Notes: generated by a model from the sequence alone, not told the origin. A stretch of DNA of 15,863 bases from Candidatus Roizmanbacteria bacterium (GCA_016206365.1 JACQRR010000071.1:1-15863); one strand, 5' to 3'; numbered from the stretch's first letter, positions 1 through 7,155 are shown. A program made the numbers and translations.

Positions 1-516
1 CGCTTGCCGGGCGAGGAGAACACCCGAAATATATATCTGCGGATTATTGATATTATCGACGCCGATCGGTCTTTCGAAACGCAAATCGCCTATATTCCTA
101 AGAAAGCCCGAGTCAGAAAACCAATTTTAATCTTCGGATTCACCATTTTTTACTCGTTCACCTTTATCATCACCCTCATGCTGATATACGAACTTCTGAC
201 TTTATTAAAATTCAATCTAATCAGTCAAATTATTTTTATTTTTTTTGTCAGCTTGGTGACGTTTTTCTCTTACCGAATAAAACAGATCGTCAACGAATAT
301 CGCCTGCAGGAAAAAGAGAGCATCTTGACGCCAGCGGTTGACTTCTTTTTCATGCCGATTTTATCGTTGGGAAAATTCTTCAGCACCGAGATAGCCAAGA
401 TCAACTTTCTCATCTTTATCTTTGACTTTCTCATCGAAGCGCCTTTTAAACTGGTTTTTGAAGTGGTCGAAGAATGGATCAGCTTCGTTCGACAAAGAAA
501 AGAAGAAATCGTTTAA
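1..516 (+). CDS. Membrane protein of unknown function, 3' end only
   Basis: The reading frame is open at the left edge of the window, so this is the C-terminal part (at least 171 residues) of a longer protein. A hydrophilic start is followed by two strongly hydrophobic stretches separated by a short linker (about residues 40-90). After a charged loop with the pattern YRLQEKES come further hydrophobic, Phe-rich segments (about residues 110-155) and a charged tail ending RQRKEEIV. I do not recognise the family. An integral inner-membrane protein with three or four helices is the safest reading. Its TAA stop (514-516) overlaps the stop of the convergent small gene by three bases, so the two are packed tail to tail. 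TTG at position 4 could be called a start, but nothing marks it and the frame continues upstream. Confidence 0.75.
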   Translation, partial: RLPGEENTRNIYLRIIDIIDADRSFETQIAYIPKKARVRKPILIFGFTIFYSFTFIITLMLIYELLTLLKFNLISQIIFIFFVSLVTFFSYRIKQIVNEYRLQEKESILTPAVDFFFMPILSLGKFFSTEIAKINFLIFIFDFLIEAPFKLVFEVVEEWISFVRQRKEEIV

Positions 517-680
517 TCTTGCTTGGCTTTTTTCTTCCATTCATTGCGATAATATTCGATAACAGGATCAAGAGCCAAATCAAAAGCTGCGGCCGCAACG
601 CCGATAGCTAGAAGTCCAATACTTGCCCCGATTGCCCACGGTCTTAAGTTGTCATACCAAGATTTACCTTGTTCGTTCAT
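513..680 (-). CDS. 55-residue single-pass membrane protein
   Basis: A short open frame of 55 codons begins with ATG at 680 and stops with TAA at 513-515. The protein starts MNEQGKSWYDNLRPW, has one clear hydrophobic segment rich in Ala, Gly, Ile and Leu (about residues 16-38), and ends in a Lys-rich tail (NEWKKKAKQD). That is the usual plan of a small bitopic membrane protein with a basic cytoplasmic end. A TATAAT hexamer on the same strand (688-693) lies 7 nt before the ATG, as at other genes here, which supports both reality and start. The stop overlaps that of the preceding plus-strand gene. No family is recognised. It is short enough to be missed by automatic calling. Confidence 0.65.
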   Translation of the reverse strand: MNEQGKSWYDNLRPWAIGASIGLLAIGVAAAAFDLALDPVIEYYRNEWKKKAKQD

Positions 681-687
681 ATCAAAT

Positions 688-693
688 ATTATA
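688..693 (-). promoter_or_regulatory. -10 box TATAAT for the small membrane protein
   Basis: A perfect TATAAT on the minus strand ends 7 nt before the ATG at 680. No good -35 is seen at 16-18 nt. The upstream flank is the left arm of the inverted-repeat element. Confidence 0.45.
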
Positions 694-697
694 ACTG

Positions 698-882
698 GTA
701 ACTATTCACAAGTATGACAAAACCATATCAAACTATACATTTTTGTCATTGCGAGGAGTGGTGATTTTTAGTTGAAACGACGAAGCAATCTCATCACTAT
801 AACGAACTGAAACAGAGATTGCTTCGCTCCAAAACTCATCGCTCGCAATGACAGTTGAGTGTAAAGAATCGTGAATAGTTAC
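698..882. mobile_element. MITE-like nested inverted-repeat element (element 1)
   Basis: The ends are a perfect 12-bp inverted repeat: GTAACTATTCAC at 698-709 and its complement at 871-882. Nested inside is a second perfect pair, TGTCATTGCGAG (744-755) with CTCGCAATGACA (842-853), and a third, CGAAGCAATCTC (781-792) with GAGATTGCTTCG (815-826). The whole can fold into a long interrupted cruciform or RNA hairpin. The inner words resemble palindromic intergenic repeats (GTCATTGCGAG...GAAGCAATCTC) that I recall from many unrelated bacterial genomes. It carries no transposase, so a non-autonomous element mobilised in trans, or a REP-like repeat, is the likely nature. It fills the gap between two divergent genes, and its arms abut both promoters. 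An open frame across it on the minus strand is a by-product of the palindrome. Confidence 0.7.
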
Positions 883-889
883 TCTAGAG

Positions 890-917
890 TTGCATGGGAG
901 AGGATATTTAGTATAAT
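890..917 (+). promoter_or_regulatory. Promoter of the HAD phosphatase gene
   Basis: TTGCAT (890-895), a 16-nt spacer, and a perfect TATAAT (912-917). The GTG start lies 9 nt behind the -10, so the transcript would have almost no leader. Confidence 0.6.
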
Positions 918-926
918 GGGTATGCT

Positions 927-2102
927 GTGTGTAATGAAAACTCACTCGGCAAAAATCCATTTTATTGGGAAATACCTCCTTCTCCTCTTGTGGATCTTCG
1001 AAGTGAACGCAACAGATTATACCGTGGGACTTTAATCCTTGATAATGATGGAACTCTTACCCGCCCAGGTTCAGATTACGCTATTGATCCTAGTGTGGTC
1101 AAGGTGTTGGCTGAATTTCGTCGAGGCGGTGGAAATATTATTTTCTGCACAGGCGCCACTACAGGCAGGATGGAGCGGACTCTCCTGACAGATCTTTATA
1201 GAGAGATAGATACTACCGATGGAGATGCGGTCGATGAGACCGCCGTTGACTGCATAAGAGGAACTCTTCTTTTGCCTGAAAACGGGTCAGCCATCCTTAT
1301 GCTTGTTGATGTGGACGTTTATGAAAACGAACTTGCCTTTGGTTGGAGACGATTTCGTGAAAGACGAATTCCTGGGGAAGAAAGATTGAGAGCGATACTT
1401 GAAAGAGAAATTGTCCCCCAATACCCAGGATCATTTCTGGCAGGTACCAGACCTGACGACAAACCAAGGCGAGAGTATATGTTGAGTCTAAAAGGTTTAC
1501 CCAGAGGAACAACACTCGGTATTAAGTCTCGTATTGAAGAAGGGTTGGTACCTTCCCATCGGGAAATTGAATGGAAAAAAATTGCCATCAAGGCGGCGCG
1601 GACCACAATTGATTTTGTAAATTCAGATTCAGGCAAAGTCCCCTCAATCCAATGGGTTTTAACTGAAGTATCAGGATTACATGGTCCAGTTTTTGGATTC
1701 GGTGATTTAGGTGATGAGTTTGCTTCGGTTGTTCCAACTTTTAATGTCAACACACAGGATCCAAATTCTTTTAGAAGACGTGGAATGCCTGCCATGGATC
1801 TAACAGGTGGCTGGCAGCTCCTTGATGAAAGCAGTTATGTAATTGCAGGGGAAGGAGGAAACGCAGTAGTTCATGGTCAATCATCTGGTAAGCAAATAAA
1901 GGTAGTGAGAGGTGAAGATGGAGGAATTATTTACGCTCAGGATTGTGAGGGGAGATTGGTGCCAACCACCCGTGAAAAAGGAAGACCATTGTTAATTAAA
2001 CCGTTAACGAACCCAGGCAATACAAGTGAAGTTATTAGGGGAGCAGGCAAAGGTACAGCTTGGACGATTAGGTATATGATGGAAAATGGAATGTTTAAGT
2101 AA
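927..2102 (+). CDS. HAD-superfamily phosphatase, PMM/SPP-like (type IIB)
   Basis: A predicted soluble haloacid-dehalogenase phosphohydrolase of 391 residues, probably acting on a sugar phosphate. Motif I is DNDGTLT (D39 nucleophile, D41 acid/base). Motif II is the Thr of CTGAT (T75). A PENG stretch (117-120) matches the ENG signature common in the phosphomannomutase, sucrose-phosphatase and Cof-like branch. Motif III is probably K237 and motif IV is GDLGDE (D260, D263). The roughly 100 residues after motif IV exceed what the fold needs and I cannot assign them. The start is GTG at 927: an in-frame TAG at 909-911 excludes anything earlier, and the promoter TATAAT ends 9 nt upstream. The ATG at 922 is in another frame. 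The stop lies one base from that of the convergent peptidase gene. Catalysis is well supported; the substrate is unknown. Confidence 0.8.
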   Translation: MCNENSLGKNPFYWEIPPSPLVDLRSERNRLYRGTLILDNDGTLTRPGSDYAIDPSVVKVLAEFRRGGGNIIFCTGATTGRMERTLLTDLYREIDTTDGDAVDETAVDCIRGTLLLPENGSAILMLVDVDVYENELAFGWRRFRERRIPGEERLRAILEREIVPQYPGSFLAGTRPDDKPRREYMLSLKGLPRGTTLGIKSRIEEGLVPSHREIEWKKIAIKAARTTIDFVNSDSGKVPSIQWVLTEVSGLHGPVFGFGDLGDEFASVVPTFNVNTQDPNSFRRRGMPAMDLTGGWQLLDESSYVIAGEGGNAVVHGQSSGKQIKVVRGEDGGIIYAQDCEGRLVPTTREKGRPLLIKPLTNPGNTSEVIRGAGKGTAWTIRYMMENGMFK

Positions 2103-2103
2103 C

Positions 2104-3198
2104 TTACATTATGAAACGTAGAGCCTCTTGAGGAAGTTTGAAGTTTTGATTGTAAAAAACTGCTTTTTCAAATTCCTGGCGGGCGGTTTCTTTATTTTCC
2201 TGCTTTAAATAGATTTGGCCGCGAAGATAATAGAGTTCGGAAAAGGCGCGGTTCCAGTTGTTTAGGATTTTATCGGTTAGTTCAAAAACTCTTGGGTAAT
2301 TGCCGAGTTCGTTATAAGCCTTAATTGGCTCAATTTGATACCAGAGCGTTCGGAAGGGAAGTTGATTTTCAACTTTTTCAAATTCGGTTGCTGACTGTTG
2401 CAAATCTCCAATATTATATAGAGCAACGGACAAGTTAAAACGAGCATAAATGTCTTGAGGATTTGCTTCCAATTGTTTTTGTGAATTTTGGACAGCCTTT
2501 CCCCAGGCAATTTTTGCATCTTTATCTTCACCTAAAATTGCTTCTGCTATTTCCTGCTTATCTTTGGGAACCAAGACCAAATATTCATAATTAAAATGTT
2601 TCCAGATTGAAGAAAAATCTTCGTATGAGAACCACAAGTTTTTATTCTGGAGAGAATCATCCTGGATGATTTGTCCAGTTTCATCGTTGTAGCCTTTGAC
2701 AATTCGGTAATGACCAATGTCTTCGTTAATTTTTGTCAGAGTTCTTGCCGTCACCGGAATATCGTAGGTGATAAAAAGCTTGATGAGATCAATATTGCCG
2801 TTAGGTCTGTGGTAGGGAATAAGATTAAATTCTTTGGCTTTTTCACCGAGCTCTTCCAGAGTAACCGATTTATCATCGTTGTCTCCTTGCGGATTTTGAA
2901 ACGGCCTAAGAGCGTTTCCTAATTCTTGCTGGCTGACATTTATTCCATAATAAGAAAGCGCCATGGACAGGGCGGCCGGGCCGCAGTTGTTGAAGGTTTG
3001 AAAAACGTGATAATCGTTATTAAGAATTTTGCTTGCTGGCGGTGTTTTTACTATGACTGTGGGGGTTGGCGAAACTTGTTTATCTAAATTGCTTTGAGTT
3101 ATCGAGGAAGGGTTAGGTTTTTTAGTTGTTTTCTGGTTGCCATTAATTAAATACAGCGAAAATGCAACCAGCAATAATGCTAAAATATATTTTGTCAC
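2104..3198 (-). CDS. Membrane-anchored C39-like cysteine peptidase with TPR repeats
   Basis: A 364-residue protein with an N-terminal hydrophobic anchor (residues 4-19), a Pro/Thr-rich linker (about 30-56), a papain-like C39-type domain (about 62-212) and an alpha-helical C-terminal half with TPR character (about 220-360, for example RFNLSVALYNIGDLQQSATEFEK and LYYLRGQIYLKQENKETARQ). Catalytic features visible: Q67 before NNCGPAALSMA (C72 nucleophile), H163 in GHYRIVKGY, and D180/D181. The domain probably faces outside the cell and could cleave a peptide or peptidoglycan cross-bridge; the TPRs would bind a partner. The start is GTG at 3198, since an in-frame TAG lies just upstream. An extended -10 (TGATAGAAT) is 6 nt before it. 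GGAGG directly abuts the GTG with no spacing, so it is unlikely to serve as a normal ribosome site. Confidence 0.8.
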   Translation of the reverse strand: MTKYILALLLVAFSLYLINGNQKTTKKPNPSSITQSNLDKQVSPTPTVIVKTPPASKILNNDYHVFQTFNNCGPAALSMALSYYGINVSQQELGNALRPFQNPQGDNDDKSVTLEELGEKAKEFNLIPYHRPNGNIDLIKLFITYDIPVTARTLTKINEDIGHYRIVKGYNDETGQIIQDDSLQNKNLWFSYEDFSSIWKHFNYEYLVLVPKDKQEIAEAILGEDKDAKIAWGKAVQNSQKQLEANPQDIYARFNLSVALYNIGDLQQSATEFEKVENQLPFRTLWYQIEPIKAYNELGNYPRVFELTDKILNNWNRAFSELYYLRGQIYLKQENKETARQEFEKAVFYNQNFKLPQEALRFIM

Positions 3199-3204
3199 CC
3201 TCCA

Positions 3205-3213
3205 ATTCTATCA
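3205..3213 (-). promoter_or_regulatory. Extended -10 (TGATAGAAT) of the C39-like peptidase gene
   Basis: TG-A-TAGAAT on the minus strand. The hexamer (3205-3210) ends 6 nt before the GTG start. No convincing -35 at standard distance. Confidence 0.45.
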
Positions 3214-3220
3214 GAGCGAA

Positions 3221-3226
3221 TATAAT
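3221..3226 (+). promoter_or_regulatory. Possible -10 (TATAAT) for the L,D-transpeptidase gene
   Basis: A perfect TATAAT lies 18 nt before the ATG at 3245, predicting a leader of about 11-12 nt. No recognisable -35 and no Shine-Dalgarno. Confidence 0.3.
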
Positions 3227-3244
3227 TTTTTGTAAAAAATCTGT

Positions 3245-3835
3245 ATGAAAAAAATATTAATCGTTGGTATATTTTTGTTTCTAGGAACTATTGTTGCCTC
3301 TCTTTACCAAGCAAAGACGATTAGAGATAAACAAAATGCACTCTCAAAAAAAGCAAAATCGTCCCATTGGCTTCTCCTTAAGAGAAAATCAAATGTAGAA
3401 CTTTTATATTTTGGCAGACCAGGTAATGAAAAGGAAAGCCGTTTAATGAAAACATTTAAGGTAAATGTTGGTATTGATAAAGAGTCTCCTACTCCTCTTC
3501 CTCAGCTTTTAGGCAGAGATTATTGGTTGATTATTGATAAAGTACAAGCAAAAGATAATCTGGAAACAGCTCCCTTCTTTTTAACTTTGGATATTCCAGT
3601 AAGCGAGGGAGAACCGTACGGGCCAACGCCTTATTTGGAGTGTGACGGACAGTGCAACTGGGTTTTGCCGGGATATTTTGGCCTGCACGGCGTCAATGGA
3701 GATGAGAGCAAGTTGTCTAGTGAAGATCCCGGAAGCTCTGGCTGCGTCAGACACAGAGATGAAGATATAGCTTATTTATATAAATTGTTTGAGCCAAAGA
3801 AAGAGGAGATAAGATATTATGTCGAAAATATATAA
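3245..3835 (+). CDS. L,D-transpeptidase (YkuD domain), membrane-anchored
   Basis: A 196-residue protein with an N-terminal membrane anchor or uncleaved signal (residues 3-20) and a YkuD catalytic domain. The domain signature is H148 in GLHGVNG followed by SSGCVRH (S164-H170) with catalytic C167 and R169. The usual middle motif is S/T-H-G-C; here Ser replaces His before Gly-Cys. Enzymes of this family form 3-3 peptide cross-links in peptidoglycan or attach proteins to it, outside the membrane. An extra CxxxC pair (C133, C137) just before the catalytic His could form a disulphide or bind metal. The gene is divergent from the C39-like peptidase 46 bp away, so both could share control and act on the wall. 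The length is short but enough for one YkuD domain. The family call is firm; the exact cross-linking role is inferred. Confidence 0.85.
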   Translation: MKKILIVGIFLFLGTIVASLYQAKTIRDKQNALSKKAKSSHWLLLKRKSNVELLYFGRPGNEKESRLMKTFKVNVGIDKESPTPLPQLLGRDYWLIIDKVQAKDNLETAPFFLTLDIPVSEGEPYGPTPYLECDGQCNWVLPGYFGLHGVNGDESKLSSEDPGSSGCVRHRDEDIAYLYKLFEPKKEEIRYYVENI

Positions 3836-3862
3836 ATGTAAATTTTTTACACATTTCTTATA
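3831..3862 (+). terminator. AT-rich dyad, possible weak terminator
   Basis: TGTAAA-TTT-TTTACA with partly matching flanks (TATAA...TTATA) follows the L,D-transpeptidase stop. The stem is pure AT and the T tract behind it is short, so terminator function is uncertain. Confidence 0.25.
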
Positions 3863-3900
3863 ATTGACTGCTATAGTATTAACTTAGCAGGAAAATTGCT

Positions 3901-3926
3901 ATATCGTTATATCGATATAACGATAT
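3901..3926. promoter_or_regulatory. 26-bp perfect palindrome, candidate operator
   Basis: Each half is ATATCGTTATATC and the whole reads identically on both strands without a spacer. It ends 9 bp before the ATG of the sugar dehydrogenase and covers the best -10 candidate (TATAAC, 3916-3921). A dimeric or tetrameric repressor site is the simplest explanation. No regulator gene adjoins it, and no T tract follows it as in a terminator. Confidence 0.5.
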
Positions 3927-3935
3927 GGAATAACT

Positions 3936-5054
3936 ATGAAGAACTTTTTTTTACTTATCTTGATTTTAATTTTAGCCGCATTTTTTTTAACAAAAAATGT
4001 TAAAAAAAATAAATCAACATCCATTATTCCTTCCCAAATCCCCTCGCTAGAGAAAGGTGAAGAATCCGAAGTTTCTCTAGTTACTACAATTGCAGAAGGG
4101 TTGGATACGCCTTGGGCAATCGCATTTCTTCCCGATGGAGACATGTTGGTGACCGAGCGGCCGGGGAGAGTTAGATACATTGATAAAAAGGGAGAGCTTG
4201 CCCAAGAGCCGGTTGCCACTTTAGATCAGGTTAAAGAAATTGGCGAGGGTGGACTTTTGGGCATTGCGCTTCATCCTAATTTTTCTTCAAATAAGTATGT
4301 TTACTTTTATTACACATTTAGCGGTAAGGGCGAGGACACGTTGAATAGAGTAGTGCGGATGAAATATGAAAACGATAAACTAAGCGGTGAAGAAATTATC
4401 GTTGATAATATTCCGGGAAATTTTAATCACAACGGAGGCAGAATAAAATTTGGTCCTGACAAAAATTTATATATCACAACCGGCGATGCCCAAAATCCCT
4501 CCCACGCCCAGGATAAAGCTTCTCTAGCTGGAAAAATATTGAGAGTAACGGATACGGGTAAACTTGTTTCGGATAGTCCATTTAATAATCTAACTTATTC
4601 TTATGGTCATCGTAATCCCCAAGGAATAGACTGGGATAAAACCGGCAGGCTATGGTCAACTGAACACGGAAGCTCGCGGTTTGATGAACTTAATTTAATC
4701 GAACGAGGAAAAAATTACGGCTGGCCAGACATAAGAGGAGATCAGGAACAATCCGGAATGGTAAAACCGATGATTCATTCAGGAGCAATAATAACTTGGG
4801 CTCCGGCCGGAGCAGCCTTTGTTGACGAATCTCTATTTTTTGCCGGATTGCGGGGACAAACACTTTATCAAGCGGTAATCAACGGAGATAATGTAACCAT
4901 CAAAGAACATTTCAAAGGTCAATTTGGCAGACTTCGGGAAGTTATCATGGGACCAGATAAGATGCTTTACATTACTACGAGTAATCAAGACGGTCGGGGT
5001 AATCCGGATCCTACTGATGATAGAGTAATCCGCGTTAATCCTAATAAATTATGA
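3936..5054 (+). CDS. PQQ-dependent sugar (glucose/sorbosone) dehydrogenase family protein
   Basis: A 372-residue secreted or anchored beta-propeller protein. The first 20 residues form a hydrophobic signal anchor, then a Ser/Lys-rich linker, then the propeller (about 48-370). Family marks in order: GLDTPWAIAFLPDG (55-68), GEGGLLGIALHP (103-114), NHNGGR with the expected catalytic His H165, LYITTGD (178-184), YGHRNPQG (223-230), TEHG (242-245) and a closing GRLREVIMGPDKMLYITTS. The length is typical. Family enzymes oxidise aldose sugars with PQQ and calcium outside the membrane. No PQQ synthesis genes are visible, so cofactor would have to be imported, or the protein does something else with the same fold. 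GGAA 7 nt before the ATG is a weak ribosome site. The stop overlaps the convergent gene by 6 bp. The upstream palindrome suggests regulation. Confidence 0.85.
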   Translation: MKNFFLLILILILAAFFLTKNVKKNKSTSIIPSQIPSLEKGEESEVSLVTTIAEGLDTPWAIAFLPDGDMLVTERPGRVRYIDKKGELAQEPVATLDQVKEIGEGGLLGIALHPNFSSNKYVYFYYTFSGKGEDTLNRVVRMKYENDKLSGEEIIVDNIPGNFNHNGGRIKFGPDKNLYITTGDAQNPSHAQDKASLAGKILRVTDTGKLVSDSPFNNLTYSYGHRNPQGIDWDKTGRLWSTEHGSSRFDELNLIERGKNYGWPDIRGDQEQSGMVKPMIHSGAIITWAPAGAAFVDESLFFAGLRGQTLYQAVINGDNVTIKEHFKGQFGRLREVIMGPDKMLYITTSNQDGRGNPDPTDDRVIRVNPNKL

Positions 5055-5774
5055 TGGATCGGTTGCAAACAAGACTTGGGCACTTGCTACAACTTCCTGA
5101 CTGAACTGGTTATCTTGAGTTGAGAACCATCCTTGGTCGAAGATGAGTCGTAGAATTCTTGCATCGGGATTACTTATCAACATCGTTTCACAAACTGCTC
5201 TAACCAGTTGATCTGAATCCAAAAAATTAAATTCTTTCATTCTTGTTATTGCCATAGCCATTAGATCAGCTATAACCGTCCCGACGAAGTGTTCTGCATC
5301 TATTGCGTGTAAATGCAGTTCTGACCAGTGTTGGTATTCCTCAACTTCTTCACGTAAGGAAGCTGTTACGATACTTCCATTATTTTCCGTTCTTTCTTTG
5401 GCGGCTTGTTCACTGTTATTCATATAAATCTTTAGGTCACGTACTGCTCTTCTAAAAGCACGTACATCCTCTAATTGTTCATTATTTGATTTATCTGTTC
5501 GAAGTAGAGGCGTAACAGCCGATATTTTCTTACCAGACAAGGCCGCTTTTATTCCCCAAATATTAGCGTATTCCGTCCCAAGATCTTCACGGGCTAAATG
5601 GGCATTTAAGGAAGCAAATCCCTCATTAAATTCGCCCACTAAGTCAAATACATCGGATTCCTGCTCTACTAAAAATTTCTCTAAGCCTTGAAGATTTTTT
5701 TGTCCTTTAGTATGTGGTCTAAGTCGCCCATCGGCATAATGTGCCTGTAATCTAATTACTGATTCGAATGACAT
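5049..5774 (-). CDS. Soluble protein of unknown function, 241 residues
   Basis: No family recognised. The protein is mostly helical and charged, with no signal or membrane segment. It begins MSFESVIRLQAHYADGRLRPHTKGQ and has a His-containing segment EEVEEYQHWSELHLHAIDAEHFVGTV (about residues 141-166) that is suggestive of a ligand or metal site. The frame continues 19 codons further upstream to an ATG at 5831, but I chose ATG at 5774. An extended -10 (TGCTATAAT, hexamer 5781-5786) lies 6 nt before it, so the longer start would not be transcribed from this promoter, and it would also overlap the upstream gene. The gene follows the patatin/CDP-alcohol pair with a 41-nt gap and apparently its own promoter. 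Confidence 0.7.
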   Translation of the reverse strand: MSFESVIRLQAHYADGRLRPHTKGQKNLQGLEKFLVEQESDVFDLVGEFNEGFASLNAHLAREDLGTEYANIWGIKAALSGKKISAVTPLLRTDKSNNEQLEDVRAFRRAVRDLKIYMNNSEQAAKERTENNGSIVTASLREEVEEYQHWSELHLHAIDAEHFVGTVIADLMAMAITRMKEFNFLDSDQLVRAVCETMLISNPDARILRLIFDQGWFSTQDNQFSQEVVASAQVLFATDPS

Positions 5775-5780
5775 GCAGAT

Positions 5781-5789
5781 ATTATAGCA
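5781..5789 (-). promoter_or_regulatory. Extended -10 (TGCTATAAT) of the 241-residue gene
   Basis: A perfect extended -10 on the minus strand; the hexamer 5781-5786 ends 6 nt before the ATG at 5774. It places the transcript start inside the longer alternative reading frame and so decides the start codon. Confidence 0.55.
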
Positions 5790-5815
5790 TACTATAGGTT
5801 TATAACTATACTGCT

Positions 5816-6334
5816 TCATTTGTATTTCCACTTAATCTCGTCGCGGAAAATATATTTTGATAGTAAGTGAAACTTACTAATATGAACAAGCCATTCTACA
5901 AAAATAGCCCAAAAGAAGCTGATGATTAAAGCTAGAACAATTTCTGTCTGAGGAAAAATAAGATAGATCAAGAAAAACCATTCGAGCACATTCGGGAAAA
6001 AAATATAAAGTCTTTCCTTTTTGCTAATTAAAATGTAAATGATACCAGTCATTCTATAAATTAGAAGTATTGCGGATAATAAGAAAACATTAGCGGTTTG
6101 CAGATAAATTAGGATAAATAAATACCACCAAAGATCAAGCAATTTATCGGTAAAGTTATAAAGTTCCCAGCGAAATCCGCTGCTAAAAAATAATTGACCA
6201 TCAATTGAGTCAAGAAGGAAGCTTAAAATAAAAGCCAATAAGGGATATTTAAAAATTAAGAATGGAACAATGATTCGAAGTAAAATTACGGTATATAACG
6301 CAGGTCCAAAATAAGAGCGATTAGACTTAGGCAT
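5816..6334 (-). CDS. Degenerate CDP-alcohol phosphatidyltransferase-like membrane protein
   Basis: A 172-residue integral membrane protein with about five hydrophobic segments. The CDP-alcohol phosphatidyltransferase signature is DxxDG-x2-AR-x8-G-x3-D-x3-D. Here D42-S-I-D45-G46 is followed at exactly the canonical spacing by D63 and D67 (FTDKLLD). The positions of AR are FF (49-50) and the second Gly is Y59. All four aspartates, which bind metal and support catalysis in the family, are thus kept while the residues around the nucleotide have changed. The family transfers a phosphoalcohol from a CDP donor to make phospholipids. This one may use another substrate or have lost activity. Its ATG overlaps the stop of the patatin-like gene by 8 bases (ATGCCTAA), so translation is probably coupled and the two proteins likely work on the same lipids. 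Confidence 0.6.
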   Translation of the reverse strand: MPKSNRSYFGPALYTVILLRIIVPFLIFKYPLLAFILSFLLDSIDGQLFFSSGFRWELYNFTDKLLDLWWYLFILIYLQTANVFLLSAILLIYRMTGIIYILISKKERLYIFFPNVLEWFFLIYLIFPQTEIVLALIISFFWAIFVEWLVHISKFHLLSKYIFRDEIKWKYK

Positions 6335-7106
6335 AAACTATTTTTTTGATCTCTGGAATATAATGTTCGGCGGTTCTTTCACCAAGCAGTATAAGATGAT
6401 TGGCTTTGCGTCTGATTGTAAATAATGTCGGCGAAGGAAAAGTTATTTTAATATCAAGATCAACAGGATGTTCGGATAATTCATAGCGGGCATTAGAGGT
6501 AACGGATGAGTTAATCTGTTTATAAAGCGCACTAAGAAATCCTTTAACTGTTCCTTCTGTTAATCCTGTTACATCAATACCGATAACTTTAGCTATCCCC
6601 AGATTGTGCAAGAACTTAGCTCCGTAATAAACAGTAAAGCCACCGTCACCAAGAAGAAGCCCTTGTCGTTTTACCGGCTGCAATAAAGGAAATAGACTAC
6701 AACTTGCTACAATGGCTGAGGCTATATCACCTCTAGTTATCATCAATGGTTCTTTTTTGGTTAAATTAGAAACAAAGATATAGGCGGGTGTAGGTAGTTC
6801 CTCAAAAGTCTTATAGGGTAAAAGAAGCCTGATAAGTTGAGTAAGTTTTTTATGATCGATTATCTCCAGTTTAGAAAAGTGGGTATTTATTATTTTTAAG
6901 GTTTTCAAATGTTCAAAGAAGTTTATTATCTCCGGCGTAGACAGGTTGGAAGCCAGTAAAATCGCCAGTAATGCTCCACCACTTAGTCCAGCGTAACAGG
7001 CAGGTTTAAGCTGATGTTTCTTCAATGAGTCAACGAATCCGACATAAGCCAAGCAACTCAGCCCTCCGCCTGACAAACTCAAGGCAAAATTTTGATACTG
7101 GTCCAT
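6327..7106 (-). CDS. Patatin-like phospholipase
   Basis: A 259-residue cytoplasmic or membrane-associated serine hydrolase of the patatin family. Key parts visible: the oxyanion loop SGGGLSCLAYVG (12-23), the nucleophile elbow GLSGG (S42), and the catalytic Asp in LGDGGF (D154). Family members hydrolyse acyl chains from phospholipids or neutral lipids with a Ser-Asp dyad. The oxyanion loop has Cys at position 18, where a Gly would be usual. There is no signal peptide. The gene is first of a two-gene unit with the CDP-alcohol phosphatidyltransferase-like gene (8-base overlap), suggesting turnover or acyl exchange of membrane lipids, perhaps host-derived. Upstream, TATAAC (minus strand, 7119-7124) would give a leader of about 5 nt; TATATT at 7110-7115 is too close to the ATG to serve. 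Confidence 0.85.
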   Translation of the reverse strand: MDQYQNFALSLSGGGLSCLAYVGFVDSLKKHQLKPACYAGLSGGALLAILLASNLSTPEIINFFEHLKTLKIINTHFSKLEIIDHKKLTQLIRLLLPYKTFEELPTPAYIFVSNLTKKEPLMITRGDIASAIVASCSLFPLLQPVKRQGLLLGDGGFTVYYGAKFLHNLGIAKVIGIDVTGLTEGTVKGFLSALYKQINSSVTSNARYELSEHPVDLDIKITFPSPTLFTIRRKANHLILLGERTAEHYIPEIKKIVYA

Positions 7107-7155
7107 ATCAATATACTAGTTATAATATATACTGATCAAATTAATCAAGTCTAGA

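Noticed and set aside
733..960. A 75-codon open frame on the minus strand
   Set aside because: It runs through the palindromic element 1 and into the start of the HAD gene; its existence follows from the inverted repeat.
1319..1795. 158-codon minus-strand frame inside the HAD gene
   Set aside because: The plus-strand frame carries all HAD motifs; the antisense frame has no promoter or recognisable content.
5775..5831. Longer start (ATG 5831) for the 241-residue protein
   Set aside because: The extended -10 TGCTATAAT lies within this segment, and the longer start would overlap the upstream gene.
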